Shown in pieces: positions 44,816 through 53,165 of a stretch of DNA of 64,000 nt. The translations under genes and the position numbers were made by a program. The number at the start of each line of letters is the position of its first letter. Position 1 is the first letter of the stretch. The notes under the pieces were generated by a model. It saw only the letters and a program-made list of their open reading frames with translations, was not told the DNA's origin and searched no databases. Origin of the DNA: Brumimicrobium sp033722555 (GTDB taxonomy: Bacteria > Bacteroidota > Bacteroidia > Flavobacteriales_D > Crocinitomicaceae); assembly GCA_033722555.1 (NCBI GenBank), contig JAWVYS010000004.1:1-64000 (forward strand), in the 5' to 3' direction.

Positions 44816-45394
44816 ATGATACGAGTTGTTTTTCCAATTTTTATTTTACTTCTATGTTCTTGTTCGGGTGGGGCGCCTGAGTTTGATTCAGGATTAAAAA
44901 ACAGAGATTGGAATTGTAATTCACAAAAGGAGCTTTTAAAGGATACTTTCAGTGATTCTCATAATCTTTATAAAATACAAATTCCAGATTCGTGGTGGAC
45001 TATTGAGAACATGGTTGATACTATTCATGGTGTAGTAAGTATTGATTCCACCGCCTCAGAAATGTTTACAGAGGGTATTGCAGTAACTACTCTCAATATG
45101 GGAGGAAAGAGTTTTATTAAATATGTTAAGAGTGAATTTGACGTTTATTCGAATCGGGAAAATATTGATCTATATCATTATGGCAGGTCTAAATTGAAAA
45201 ATGATGATATCTACTGGTTCTTGTTTGAATCACAAGAGAATGATACATTGAATTTCATGAATTATAATCTGTATATAGAAAAGGCAAATTCGGATACATG
45301 TTTTTTATTGAGTTCTTATGTGGATAAAAATGAAAATTGGAAAATGAGGCTCTGCTCAAAGAAAAAATATTTATATACTTTCCAGAAGCTTTGA
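44816..45394 (+). CDS. Cassette 3: lipoprotein of unknown function
   Basis: The 192-aa lipoprotein starts at the ATG preceded by a TAGGA ribosome-binding-like sequence; starts further upstream lie in the attC or lack such a signal. The signal peptide MIRVVFPIFILLLCSCSGG has a lipobox at CSC. The mature part is Asp- and Ser-rich with a folded stretch (FKIQIPDSWWTIE-like at residues 50-65, and SKLKNDDIYWFLFESQ). The PDSWW segment resembles domains found in Bacteroidota secreted proteins of unknown role. No function can be assigned. Confidence 0.68.
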   Translation: MIRVVFPIFILLLCSCSGGAPEFDSGLKNRDWNCNSQKELLKDTFSDSHNLYKIQIPDSWWTIENMVDTIHGVVSIDSTASEMFTEGIAVTTLNMGGKSFIKYVKSEFDVYSNRENIDLYHYGRSKLKNDDIYWFLFESQENDTLNFMNYNLYIEKANSDTCFLLSSYVDKNENWKMRLCSKKKYLYTFQKL

Positions 45395-45398
45395 CTAC

Positions 45399-45533
45399 CC
45401 ACAACACCACCTACAAAACACTGCTACAATTGCTCTTCGAATGATAGAATCATCCTCAGCTCAATCGATCTCCTCACAAATTATCGTTAACTTTAAGGAA
45501 CAGCAGCGATTTCGTAGCTGGAAACCGTTAGCA
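45399..45533 (+). repeat. attC3 (end of cassette 3, 44792-45527)
   Basis: R-double-prime CCACAAC, R-prime GTTAGCA, 135 bases. Outer arms CTGCTAC near 45420 and GTAGC near 45514. Cassette start GTTGTGGGTA is matched by the end TACCCACAAC. The whole site is very close in sequence to attC8. Confidence 0.9.
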
Positions 45534-45547
45534 AACATTAAAACCAC

Positions 45548-46009
45548 ATGCAGAAAATCATTACCATTTCAATATTTCTTTTTCTCTCATTGAAATCTTT
45601 TGGACAAATTGACTACACAAAGCTAAGGGGTCAGTACTCAGTTTCTTGTGGTAAAATTGACTCGACTGAATTAATAAATAATCAGATCTTTCTTGACAGT
45701 TTATCCCAATTCGAAATTATTAACGGAGAAGACAAATTCCTGTATGATTATGCCTGGACCTATTACAGAAGGTATTTATTGTGGCGACAGGAAAAAGATT
45801 TAGAAATGTCAATCAAATACAATCAAAAATGCTGGGATCAATACCACGACATTAAAGCATTATGGAATTTAGGATCAAATTATAAAATTTTAGGTGATTG
45901 TGATAGAGCTCTTGATTTGACTGAATTGTATATTACCGAATTAAATAAAATCGATAAGTCTTTAATTGACTATCAACAAATATATTATCGATATAAGTTT
46001 TGTAGGTAA
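45548..46009 (+). CDS. Cassette 4: secreted helical-repeat protein
   Basis: The 153-aa protein has a signal peptide (MQKIITISIFLFLSLKSFGQ) and a helical second half with TPR-like pairs, KDLEMSIKYNQKCWDQYHDI and ALWNLGSNYKILGDCDRALD. Two or three TPR units are probable. It would act in the periplasm or on the surface, perhaps as a small adaptor. The start is 20 bases after the junction. Function unknown. Confidence 0.7.
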   Translation: MQKIITISIFLFLSLKSFGQIDYTKLRGQYSVSCGKIDSTELINNQIFLDSLSQFEIINGEDKFLYDYAWTYYRRYLLWRQEKDLEMSIKYNQKCWDQYHDIKALWNLGSNYKILGDCDRALDLTELYITELNKIDKSLIDYQQIYYRYKFCR

Positions 46010-46015
46010 ATAGTT

Positions 46016-46092
46016 TGCTAACAACAAATAAACAAAATAGCGCCGATAGGGCTCAAGATTTGCGCTACTTTGCCTATTTTAGACCGTTATGG
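46016..46092 (+). repeat. attC4 (end of cassette 4, 45528-46086)
   Basis: R-double-prime TGCTAAC, R-prime GTTATGG, 77 bases. Inner stems AAAATAG with CTATTTT and TAGCGC with GCGCTA. Cassette start GTTAGCAAAC equals the reverse complement of the end GTTTGCTAAC. Sequence is almost the same as attC11. Confidence 0.9.
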
Positions 46093-46108
46093 GTAACTAT
46101 AGAACAGA

Positions 46109-46654
46109 ATGAATCAGCACAAAAAACCAGCAAGAATACTTGATTTATTAATCGCCATTTCAGTGGTTATCATACTAGTTGGTGCTATTTTTCGAATCTA
46201 CCACTGGCCCTTTGCAGCAGAAGTTAAGTTAATAAACATGTTTTCCTTGGGCTCATTAGTATTGTTCACTAGTATAAAACATTATCGAAAACGAAAACAA
46301 AGTTATTCTGACTCAATTGGGTTATTAATCATATTACTCATCATCAGTATTCAATTCAATAAATTGGTCGAATTTACAAAAATGGAAGGCTTAGTATACC
46401 CCCTTTTTTTGTTATCTGCCATTTGGATTCTCATAGTTTTAATTACTATGATTCGAAAGAAGACTTTAATAGATTTTAGTAAAGGGGATACTATGATTAT
46501 TGTTGGACTTAGTTGCCTAATAGTCGAAGTGATTCTTCGATATAATCATTTGCCCATGGGAACAGTTTTTTATATCGCTGGTTTATTAATTTTGGTAATT
46601 GGATCAGTACTTAATTATAAGAGAAATAAAGAAGATACCCATAACAGCAAATAA
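46109..46654 (+). CDS. Cassette 5: multi-spanning membrane protein
   Basis: The 181-aa protein has about five or six membrane helices. It carries two related motifs, IFRIYHWPFAAEV near residue 27 and ILRYNHLPMGTVFY near residue 150, similar to the HWP-containing helices of GldL-like membrane proteins of Bacteroidota. Whether it has any link to the gliding/T9SS motor is unknown. The last residues (THNSK) are encoded by the left end of attC5, so the attC also supplies the stop codon. Confidence 0.72.
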   Translation: MNQHKKPARILDLLIAISVVIILVGAIFRIYHWPFAAEVKLINMFSLGSLVLFTSIKHYRKRKQSYSDSIGLLIILLIISIQFNKLVEFTKMEGLVYPLFLLSAIWILIVLITMIRKKTLIDFSKGDTMIIVGLSCLIVEVILRYNHLPMGTVFYIAGLLILVIGSVLNYKRNKEDTHNSK

Positions 46655-46714
46655 TCACAAGCGGCAAACGTTCATACGTGGTAGCCGCATGTGCCTATTT
46701 GCAAAACGTTATGA
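46639..46714 (+). repeat. attC5 (end of cassette 5, 46087-46708)
   Basis: R-double-prime CCATAAC, R-prime GTTATGA, 76 bases. Cassette start GTTATGGGTA is matched by the end TACCCATAAC. Inner stems GCAAATA with TATTTGC and GCGGC with GCCGC are visible. Overlaps the 3' end of the cassette 5 gene. Confidence 0.88.
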
Positions 46715-46874
46715 GCAATGTGAGTAGGACGAAAAAGGATAAAATGACCATCCATCTTTCGGAATAATACAATAAAGTTATCCATCGGCTGAAAAAGTTT
46801 TGAACGTAGCGGGAGAAGAAAACGACCCGAACACTCCTAAAATCAAAGTAGGGTTTAACTAAAACTTAAATAAA

Positions 46875-47399
46875 ATGAAAAAGGTAATTTTTAAAGGATT
46901 ATTTCTCGTTTTAGGATTATTCCTTTTCTTATCTTGTAACAAGAATGAAGATCACAGAATTTATAATGGAGAAGAACCAATATCAGTTTCTGAAAAATCA
47001 AATTGGCCACCTGATATAAATATTGACGTACCTTTTGAACCTATAAGACTAGCACGCGCCAAAACTACTCCGAACCATGCAGGTCGGATTTGTGCATGTA
47101 ACGAATGTTTTGGTATATGTAACCGACCATTAGAAAACGGTGAAGAAGGAGCAACCATAGGAATTGAGAAGGTTAAAGATAACCTAGTAAACTTGTATAT
47201 ACTGAATGAATATCCTTCAAATTTTGAAGAAGAATTTGGTATAGATGAGGAAGTAGTATTGACCCATGAGGGAAGCAACACTACATTCACATTAAAGGAA
47301 GGGCTTTACGAAGCTGTTCGTGAAGAAGGTTTTGTGCATTGTAAATCGAATGGAGAAAACTACTCATACTTCGTTAAGGTTCAAGTAGCATTGAAATAG
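46875..47399 (+). CDS. Cassette 6, first gene: Cys-rich lipoprotein
   Basis: The 174-aa lipoprotein has the signal MKKVIFKGLFLVLGLFLFLSC. A cluster of four cysteines (RICACNECFGICNR, residues 72-85) suggests a metal site or disulfide knot, and the C-terminal part alternates strands (NTTFTLKEGLYEAVREEGF). The start is 166 bases after the junction, much further than usual, and the leader shares a motif with cassette 7. A strong hairpin terminator follows. Function unknown. Confidence 0.7.
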   Translation: MKKVIFKGLFLVLGLFLFLSCNKNEDHRIYNGEEPISVSEKSNWPPDINIDVPFEPIRLARAKTTPNHAGRICACNECFGICNRPLENGEEGATIGIEKVKDNLVNLYILNEYPSNFEEEFGIDEEVVLTHEGSNTTFTLKEGLYEAVREEGFVHCKSNGENYSYFVKVQVALK

Positions 47400-47412
47400 A
47401 TTCTAATTTTAA

Positions 47413-47445
47413 GAGTGGTTCGGTGAACCGAACCACTCCATTTAT
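47413..47445 (+). terminator. Terminator hairpin inside cassette 6
   Basis: GAGTGGTTCGG at 47413-47423 and CCGAACCACTC at 47428-47438 form an 11-bp perfect stem around TGAA, followed by a T-rich stretch. It lies between the two genes of cassette 6. Confidence 0.85.
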
Positions 47446-47453
47446 TTACACAT

Positions 47454-48065
47454 ATGAAAAAAATAGTTTCAATCATATTATTAATATCAATTCTAACATC
47501 GTGCTCATTTATTATGAGAAAGGTGCTTCTTGGAATAAGGAAACCAAAAGTAGAGAATCAAAAATCATTAACTAAGTATCTACAAAAGAATCAAGTTGAC
47601 ACAATAAATGCATATTATTTATCAGATTCACTATACTTAAAATTGATTACTGAAGACACTAAATATTTTTCAAAATACGAAGTCTACAATTCGAAATTAG
47701 AGAAAATAGCCCCAAAGGATACGCTAGTAAATCAGTGTTATGGAAATATTGAATTAATTCTCAAAAACATTGAAAACACAGAGCTTTGGAAAAAGGACTC
47801 AACTATAAATAATGTTTGTAATATTGAGAAAAACTACAAGGCAATTAATGGCTCATTGGAAAAAGAAAAAATTTTTTCTGGAAATGATAATTATATTGTG
47901 TTTTACTGGGCTAAATTTATGGGGAAATACACCAAATCTATTCTAAAAATTGCTAGTGAAATTCAACAACAGAAAAAACCTAATTTAAAAGTGATAACGA
48001 TTAATATGGACAAAAATATTGAAATGTCTGATTCGATAAAAGAACTCGAATATAACTTTAACTAA
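47454..48065 (+). CDS. Cassette 6, second gene: thioredoxin-like-fold lipoprotein without a CxxC motif
   Basis: The 203-aa lipoprotein has the signal LISILTSCSF. The C-terminal third, DNYIVFYWAKFMGKYTKSILKI then VITINMDKN, looks like the strand-helix-strand of thioredoxin-fold proteins, but the CxxC motif is missing (AKFMGK occupies its place). It therefore probably lacks redox activity. The gene lies right after the terminator, so its transcription may be low or start on its own. Function unknown. Confidence 0.66.
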   Translation: MKKIVSIILLISILTSCSFIMRKVLLGIRKPKVENQKSLTKYLQKNQVDTINAYYLSDSLYLKLITEDTKYFSKYEVYNSKLEKIAPKDTLVNQCYGNIELILKNIENTELWKKDSTINNVCNIEKNYKAINGSLEKEKIFSGNDNYIVFYWAKFMGKYTKSILKIASEIQQQKKPNLKVITINMDKNIEMSDSIKELEYNFN

Positions 48066-48076
48066 TGCTTATTAGC

Positions 48077-48210
48077 TCATAACATCACCTAAGAAAACAT
48101 GGGGCGGATAGTGGTTTATCGAAAGTTCGTGGCTTTTAGTTAATTTAGAGATATTTAAATAGAAACAGCATTTGAAATGCCCCACGTTTCTTAGCTGGAG
48201 ACCGTTGTGT
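48077..48210 (+). repeat. attC6 (end of cassette 6, 46709-48204)
   Basis: R-double-prime TCATAAC, R-prime GTTGTGT, 134 bases. Cassette start GTTATGAGC equals the reverse complement of the end GCTCATAAC. Inner stem CTAAGAAA..GGGGC with GCCCC..TTTCTTAG. This cassette holds two genes. Confidence 0.88.
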
Positions 48211-48399
48211 GCAATTAGATGTACCTCCGAATAAAGGTAAATGACCGCCCATCTTGAGGGGAAATTAACTATAGCTACCTAAAAAGGAGAACGAATGAAT
48301 TGCAGAGAAAAGGGTATCGAATGTTATTTCGATGGCAATAATGCAAGTTTTCATTCTCCTGAAAGCAATGAAAGCGAAAAATTTATTAAATTCAACCTT

Positions 48400-50394
48400 A
48401 TGAAAAGTAAAGTTTTATTTTTTCTGGGAATATTTGGGGTAAGTTCTATTTATGCTCAATTAACACAAGCGGACAGCACGTATATTTATGACCAAAATGG
48501 TGATCAACATTGGTATCACATCCAAAAAGATGTTTATTGTTTTAAATTGACCAATGAGGTTCAATATACAGGGAATGTAAATCCATGTGTAGAAAATCAA
48601 GACTATTGGCAGGATGCGCCAACAAAGTTTAATGAAATAAACTTTAACCCTTCCTCTTCGCTTTTTGACCGATATAATCAGATTGTACAAATTCAGAGTA
48701 CAAATGATTATGAAGTTTCATCAGTAGCATTAACAAGATATGCTGATTCAACTTATACTTCACAGGAGTATTACAGGACAGATGATAGAATAATGGTTAC
48801 CTTTAATGACCCATTATTGGATAATGCAACAATAGCAAGTTTCGCAGACGATTATAGTTTAGAGTTAATCCATGAACCAAGTTCAGCTTTACCTAATACA
48901 GTTAGTTGGACGTATATTTTCAGATTAATCCCTGATCGTGAAGGATTAATGACAACAGTACGTTTAGCTCAAATCATCAATGAAAACGAGCAACAATTAG
49001 TGAAATTGGCAGAGCCTAATATGTTTTCTGTTGAACCACTTAACTGCCAGCCTACAACAGAAATGTCATTAACTCCAAGTAATATTCAAGGTACATGGCA
49101 CATTAGAAACACTGGAGATGTAATATGGAATGGGCAATCAGGGACAAATGATGCAGACGCAGACCTTTGTGAATGTTGGGGAGCAGGATATACTGGCGAA
49201 GGAATTAAAATGGGAATCATTGATTTTGGTGGTATAGAATTTTCTCATAATGATTTTGAGGGATCTAATATACCAAAAGCTTTCAACGTAATAACAGAGC
49301 AATATGAAACATCAGACTTTCAGCTTCAAAACTATGGACACGCAATGCAAGTGACTGGTATTGTCGCAGCAACACCTAACAATACAGCACTAGGTCAGAG
49401 ATGGGCTGTTGGTGCAGCATATAACGCAGAAGTCATTCCTTACATCAATGAATTTACATCAAATGACCCTGGTGCAATGAATTCTCAAATAGTTGAATCT
49501 TTACAAGCGGCAGTTATAGAAGGTGTTGATGTTATCAATATGAGTTTTAGAACTAATGCAGCATTTGGTTCTATAGATATTCAAATTAATAATGCTATTA
49601 CTGTGGGTAGACCAGACCCAAACAATCCTAATAATGCTTTGGGTATAATATGTGTTGCAGCCGTTGGTAATGATGATTTAGTAGGGAGTAATTTTCCTGC
49701 AAATTTATCAAATGTAATTGGGGTTGGTTGGTCTAACCCTAATGATTATCGTTGTTCTTCAAACGCTCCTGGTGGGGGCTGGTCTGTTAGTTCGAATCAA
49801 GGTTCAACATATGGACCTCCTGAATATAACTATGATGTTGTAGCACCAGGGGAATTATTAATGACTACCAATTTAAGTTCATTAGGTCAAGGAAGCTATA
49901 CTGTTACACTAGGATCTTCATTTTCTTCCCCTATTGTTGCTTCAATAGCAGCGATGATTTTAGAAAAGAACCCTTTACTTACTTGGACTGAAGTCAGAGA
50001 GTTAATTAGAAGTGGAGCTGAAAAAGTAAATCTAGGAACTTATAATTATAATATGTTTGGGAGTGCACCTGGGTATAACAATGAAATGTTTTACGGGAGG
50101 GTAAGTTGTATCAATTCTATCAATCAAACATTGAATATTACAGAAGAAGAAAAACCGCTAGAACTTACCGTCAAGAATATGGGTGAGCATCAGTATTTGG
50201 TTTTTATTCCTGAAAGTGGACAGGTTCAGCCGTATGAATTGTATGATATGTCAGGTAGAATATTGATAAATGGAAAAGCGACACCTGGAAATGTTGAAAT
50301 CCCAATTGATTTATCTTCATATCATAGTGGAATGTATATTCTTAAAATTTATAATTCAGAAAGAACGATATTATCAACAAAACTGATGAAGTAA
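48400..50394 (+). CDS. Cassette 7, first gene: subtilisin-like (S8) protease with T9SS sorting domain
   Basis: The 664-aa protein starts MKSKVLFFLGIFGVSSIYAQ, a clear Sec signal, so I prefer this ATG to one 35 codons upstream that has a better ribosome-binding site (AAGGAG). The catalytic triad is visible: Asp275 in GIIDFGG, His314 in YGHAMQVTGIVAA and Ser507 in GSSFSSPIVASIAAM. The first about 240 residues would be a propeptide. The end (PYELYDMSGRILINGK, then YHSGMYILKIYNSERT) is a T9SS type A sorting domain. It would be exported to the cell surface or medium. It is followed after two bases by another T9SS-type gene in the same cassette. Confidence 0.85.
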   Translation: MKSKVLFFLGIFGVSSIYAQLTQADSTYIYDQNGDQHWYHIQKDVYCFKLTNEVQYTGNVNPCVENQDYWQDAPTKFNEINFNPSSSLFDRYNQIVQIQSTNDYEVSSVALTRYADSTYTSQEYYRTDDRIMVTFNDPLLDNATIASFADDYSLELIHEPSSALPNTVSWTYIFRLIPDREGLMTTVRLAQIINENEQQLVKLAEPNMFSVEPLNCQPTTEMSLTPSNIQGTWHIRNTGDVIWNGQSGTNDADADLCECWGAGYTGEGIKMGIIDFGGIEFSHNDFEGSNIPKAFNVITEQYETSDFQLQNYGHAMQVTGIVAATPNNTALGQRWAVGAAYNAEVIPYINEFTSNDPGAMNSQIVESLQAAVIEGVDVINMSFRTNAAFGSIDIQINNAITVGRPDPNNPNNALGIICVAAVGNDDLVGSNFPANLSNVIGVGWSNPNDYRCSSNAPGGGWSVSSNQGSTYGPPEYNYDVVAPGELLMTTNLSSLGQGSYTVTLGSSFSSPIVASIAAMILEKNPLLTWTEVRELIRSGAEKVNLGTYNYNMFGSAPGYNNEMFYGRVSCINSINQTLNITEEEKPLELTVKNMGEHQYLVFIPESGQVQPYELYDMSGRILINGKATPGNVEIPIDLSSYHSGMYILKIYNSERTILSTKLMK

Positions 50395-50396
50395 AT

Positions 50397-51890
50397 ATGC
50401 GATTATTTATAATCATTATGAGTTTAATGTGCTTTGGGCAAATTTTTGCCCAAGGTGCATTTTACTATAGACATATTCAACCATACAGTAATGAACCAAA
50501 GGCACTAGTAGAACATGAAAAGGGGTATCTTGTTATTGGCTATAATAGTTTAGGAGGACCCGAGGGGAATGGTTTTTTAATGATGCTTGACAAACAAGGA
50601 AACATATTGTGGGAACGAATTGAAGAAGCACCAGAGCCTGATAGATATGAAATGTATACAGCAGGCTGTTTTCATAAAGGTTATTTTTATGTAGGAGGAT
50701 ATAGATGGATAAATAACCAAAGGCGAAATTTACTGTTAAAGGTTGATCCTAGTAATGGTAATATTCTTTGGAAGAAGGTTTTTGGTGAATTGCCTGTATT
50801 AGGAGGAGATAATCATATTCAGGACTTACATCCAAATGAAGATGGACTTTTAATTGCAGCATCAGGATTTGACTCAACCAGTATGAGCACGGTTGCTGAA
50901 CTTATACAAACAGATTTTGAAGCCAATATTTTATGGAAAAAGATATATAGTGCAGACTTAGAAGTGCAGAGTTATTCTGACAGGATGTCTAGGATTGAAC
51001 CGATAAATAATGGTTATCTATTGACAATGAATAGCATGGATGTTTCTGTATGGCAAACTCATCATTATATCATTAAAGTGGACTACCATGGTAATGAAAA
51101 ATGGAGAAAAAACATGAGAAATTATAGCTCTTTTTCAACACCTTCAGACTCTATTTATGCCTTTCAAAGCGCTACTGTATTTAAGTCAAAACATGTTCTC
51201 TCTCTATTTACTATACCTCACGAAACTGATACTTCATTGCACGTGAGTTTATTCATGATAGAATTTGATGAAAACGGAAATGAAATTGATTCAAAGATTT
51301 TTCAACAAAAACCAAGCATAATTTATTCAGAATTATTTACAAACGAAAAAAATGAAATTTTTGTTTTAGCACACCAAGATCTTTCTGATCCATTGTATTA
51401 TCAATTATATGCAACAAAATTTAATTCTGAAAAAGAATTTCTTTGGGATAATCATTATGGAGAGGAAAATATTGCAGAAATATATTATTGTGGTACATTA
51501 ACTTCTGATGGTGGAGTGCTTATTGGAGGTCGAGACTTGCTTTATGAACCGGGAAATATAAGATTTTATAGTATTCTTGTAAAAACGGACTGTGAAGGCA
51601 ATACAGAGTGGAACTATGAAAGCTGTTTGTCAACAGATTTAGATGAAGTAAATATATTTCCTAACCCATTTTCAAATTATGTAAATATTCATATCCCTAA
51701 TCTCCCAGAAAAAAGTGAGATAAAAATAAATCTTTACAATACAGTTGGAAAACTAATAGATAATTTGGTTTTTAATGAAACAGATGTAATACAAATAAAT
51801 ACTAACAATTACGCTAAAGGATTATATCATTGCATTATTGAAGTTAATGGGGCGGTCATAGCAAATAAGAAAATCGTGAAGGCAGAATGA
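50397..51890 (+). CDS. Cassette 7, second gene: secreted T9SS protein, beta-propeller-like
   Basis: The 497-aa protein has a signal peptide (IIMSLMCFGQIFAQG) and repeated blocks around GN-ILW (LDKQGNILWERI, DPSNGNILWKKV, FEANILWKKI, YHGNEKWRKN) separated by 50-70 residues, which points to a beta-propeller of six or seven blades. The C terminus, VNIFPNPFSNYVNI then KGLYHCIIEVNGA, is a T9SS type A sorting domain. It starts two bases after the protease gene and may be its partner or substrate; that is inference. Codon use matches the protease. Confidence 0.82.
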   Translation: MRLFIIIMSLMCFGQIFAQGAFYYRHIQPYSNEPKALVEHEKGYLVIGYNSLGGPEGNGFLMMLDKQGNILWERIEEAPEPDRYEMYTAGCFHKGYFYVGGYRWINNQRRNLLLKVDPSNGNILWKKVFGELPVLGGDNHIQDLHPNEDGLLIAASGFDSTSMSTVAELIQTDFEANILWKKIYSADLEVQSYSDRMSRIEPINNGYLLTMNSMDVSVWQTHHYIIKVDYHGNEKWRKNMRNYSSFSTPSDSIYAFQSATVFKSKHVLSLFTIPHETDTSLHVSLFMIEFDENGNEIDSKIFQQKPSIIYSELFTNEKNEIFVLAHQDLSDPLYYQLYATKFNSEKEFLWDNHYGEENIAEIYYCGTLTSDGGVLIGGRDLLYEPGNIRFYSILVKTDCEGNTEWNYESCLSTDLDEVNIFPNPFSNYVNIHIPNLPEKSEIKINLYNTVGKLIDNLVFNETDVIQINTNNYAKGLYHCIIEVNGAVIANKKIVKAE

Positions 51891-51897
51891 TAAAAGC

Positions 51898-51974
51898 ACA
51901 CAACAAACGCTTAGCACCATTTTTCTGCCGCAGGCGCAACACAGAAAATCGTTGCCAAGCGCCAAACGTTGTGA
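51898..51974 (+). repeat. attC7 (end of cassette 7, 48205-51968)
   Basis: R-double-prime ACACAAC, R-prime GTTGTGA, 77 bases. Cassette start GTTGTGTGC equals the reverse complement of the end GCACACAAC. Inner stem GGCGC(A) with TTGCC..GCGCC and CGCTT with AAGCG. The cassette is about 3.8 kb, the longest here. Confidence 0.88.
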
Positions 51975-51983
51975 GCAATTGCC

Positions 51984-52388
51984 ATGAGAAGAAAATACTT
52001 AATAGTGTTTGCAGCACTTATTCTTTTAATAATGTTAGGCGTATATATCGTTTTAAACGAATCGATAATTAAATCATGGACAACAAAAAGGGTTTTCACT
52101 GAAAAGCTCTCTAACAAATCAAAAATGGTTAGAATAGAAATAGGCAAAGAGGCTCAATATCCGGATGGAATTCGTTTGCTTGTAGAGGGAAAATTAAATG
52201 GTCGTGGCATAATTGGATATGGTTGGACTGATTCAACAATGTACATGCATGATACAGTTGAGAATGAATTTGATATTAATTTTCGAACCGATTGGTACAG
52301 TGACGTCTGTTTTATAATGTATCAACCACTTACTGCAACAGATGGTATAATGGATGTTGACTGTGAAATATACTCGAGTGAAAAATAA
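51984..52388 (+). CDS. Cassette 8: single-span membrane protein
   Basis: The 134-aa protein has one N-terminal membrane helix (residues 6-24, LIVFAALILLIMLGVYIVL) and a soluble domain with many aromatic residues (GIIGYGWTDSTMYMHDTVEN, FRTDWYSDVCFIMYQP) that is probably a small beta-sandwich. It should face the periplasm. The ATG is 16 bases after the junction. No family recognised. Confidence 0.68.
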   Translation: MRRKYLIVFAALILLIMLGVYIVLNESIIKSWTTKRVFTEKLSNKSKMVRIEIGKEAQYPDGIRLLVEGKLNGRGIIGYGWTDSTMYMHDTVENEFDINFRTDWYSDVCFIMYQPLTATDGIMDVDCEIYSSEK

Positions 52389-52396
52389 AGAAATGC

Positions 52397-52529
52397 TCAC
52401 AACACCACCTACAAAACACTGCTACGATTGCGCTTCGTTTAATAAATCATCCTCAGCTCAATCATTCTCCTCAAATATTATCGTTAATTTTAAAGAATAG
52501 CAGCGCTTCGTAGCTGCGGAACGTTAGGT
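52397..52529 (+). repeat. attC8 (end of cassette 8, 51969-52523)
   Basis: R-double-prime TCACAAC, R-prime GTTAGGT, 133 bases. Cassette start GTTGTGAGC equals the reverse complement of the end GCTCACAAC. Inner sequence is close to attC3, including ACACTGCTAC and CCTCAGCTCAAT. Confidence 0.9.
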
Positions 52530-52594
52530 GCAATAAGTACATACTCGAAATACCGTATGATTAAACTGATAGATATACATAGTAAAAGAATCAA

Positions 52595-53017
52595 ATGAAA
52601 ATAAGATTGATATATTTTATCATGATGATATCGATTTGTTCGTCTTGTACAATTTTGTTTTACAACTATAGATCGAAATATGACGCTGATTATCAGATAA
52701 CTGCCAATAGTAACAAAATAGAAATTGGTCAATATATAGTACAAGAGGCCAAAAATGAGGCAAAGCCTTTTTATAGTGTTGATTTTAACCCAGATTATGA
52801 CTCAATAATATTGTATGGACCTGATTATCATACGTTGAAATATTTTTTGATTCAATCAGACTCTTCTGTTACTGTTAAATTCGATTATTTTGGATATAAC
52901 GGTTGGCGTGGAAATCCACCAAGAAAGGCTTTTATTGAGAAAATAAAATCTAAACTTATTGATGATTTCGGGGCAATAGAGACTGTAGTGACCAATCTAA
53001 ACAATGAAAAAAAATAG
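52595..53017 (+). CDS. Cassette 9: lipoprotein of unknown function
   Basis: The 140-aa lipoprotein has the signal MKIRLIYFIMMISICSSCTI. The rest is a small mixed domain with FNPDYDSIILYGPDYHTLKY and VKFDYFGYNGWRGNPPRKAF, ending in an amphipathic helix and a basic tail. Leader length is about 70 bases. No family recognised. Confidence 0.68.
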   Translation: MKIRLIYFIMMISICSSCTILFYNYRSKYDADYQITANSNKIEIGQYIVQEAKNEAKPFYSVDFNPDYDSIILYGPDYHTLKYFLIQSDSSVTVKFDYFGYNGWRGNPPRKAFIEKIKSKLIDDFGAIETVVTNLNNEKK

Positions 53018-53020
53018 TGC

Positions 53021-53152
53021 ACCTAACAGAGCCTACACTCCACTGCCAAATCTCGTTTCAAATGATAAATCATTCTCACTCAATCAATCCAATTTCAGAA
53101 TATCAATTATCTTTAAAACGGGCAGCGATAGTGTAGCCTCGGAACGTTATGT
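53021..53152 (+). repeat. attC9 (end of cassette 9, 52524-53146)
   Basis: R-double-prime ACCTAAC, R-prime GTTATGT, 132 bases. Cassette start GTTAGGTGC equals the reverse complement of the end GCACCTAAC. Inner stem GCCTACACT with AGTGTAGCC(T). A long reading frame crosses this site into cassette 10 but is not a real gene start. Confidence 0.9.
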
Positions 53153-53165
53153 GCAATTTGTAAAC

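Noticed and set aside
52985..53165. Longer start (53004) for the cassette 10 gene
   Set aside because: It would translate through attC9 and hide a clear signal peptide that begins at 53166.
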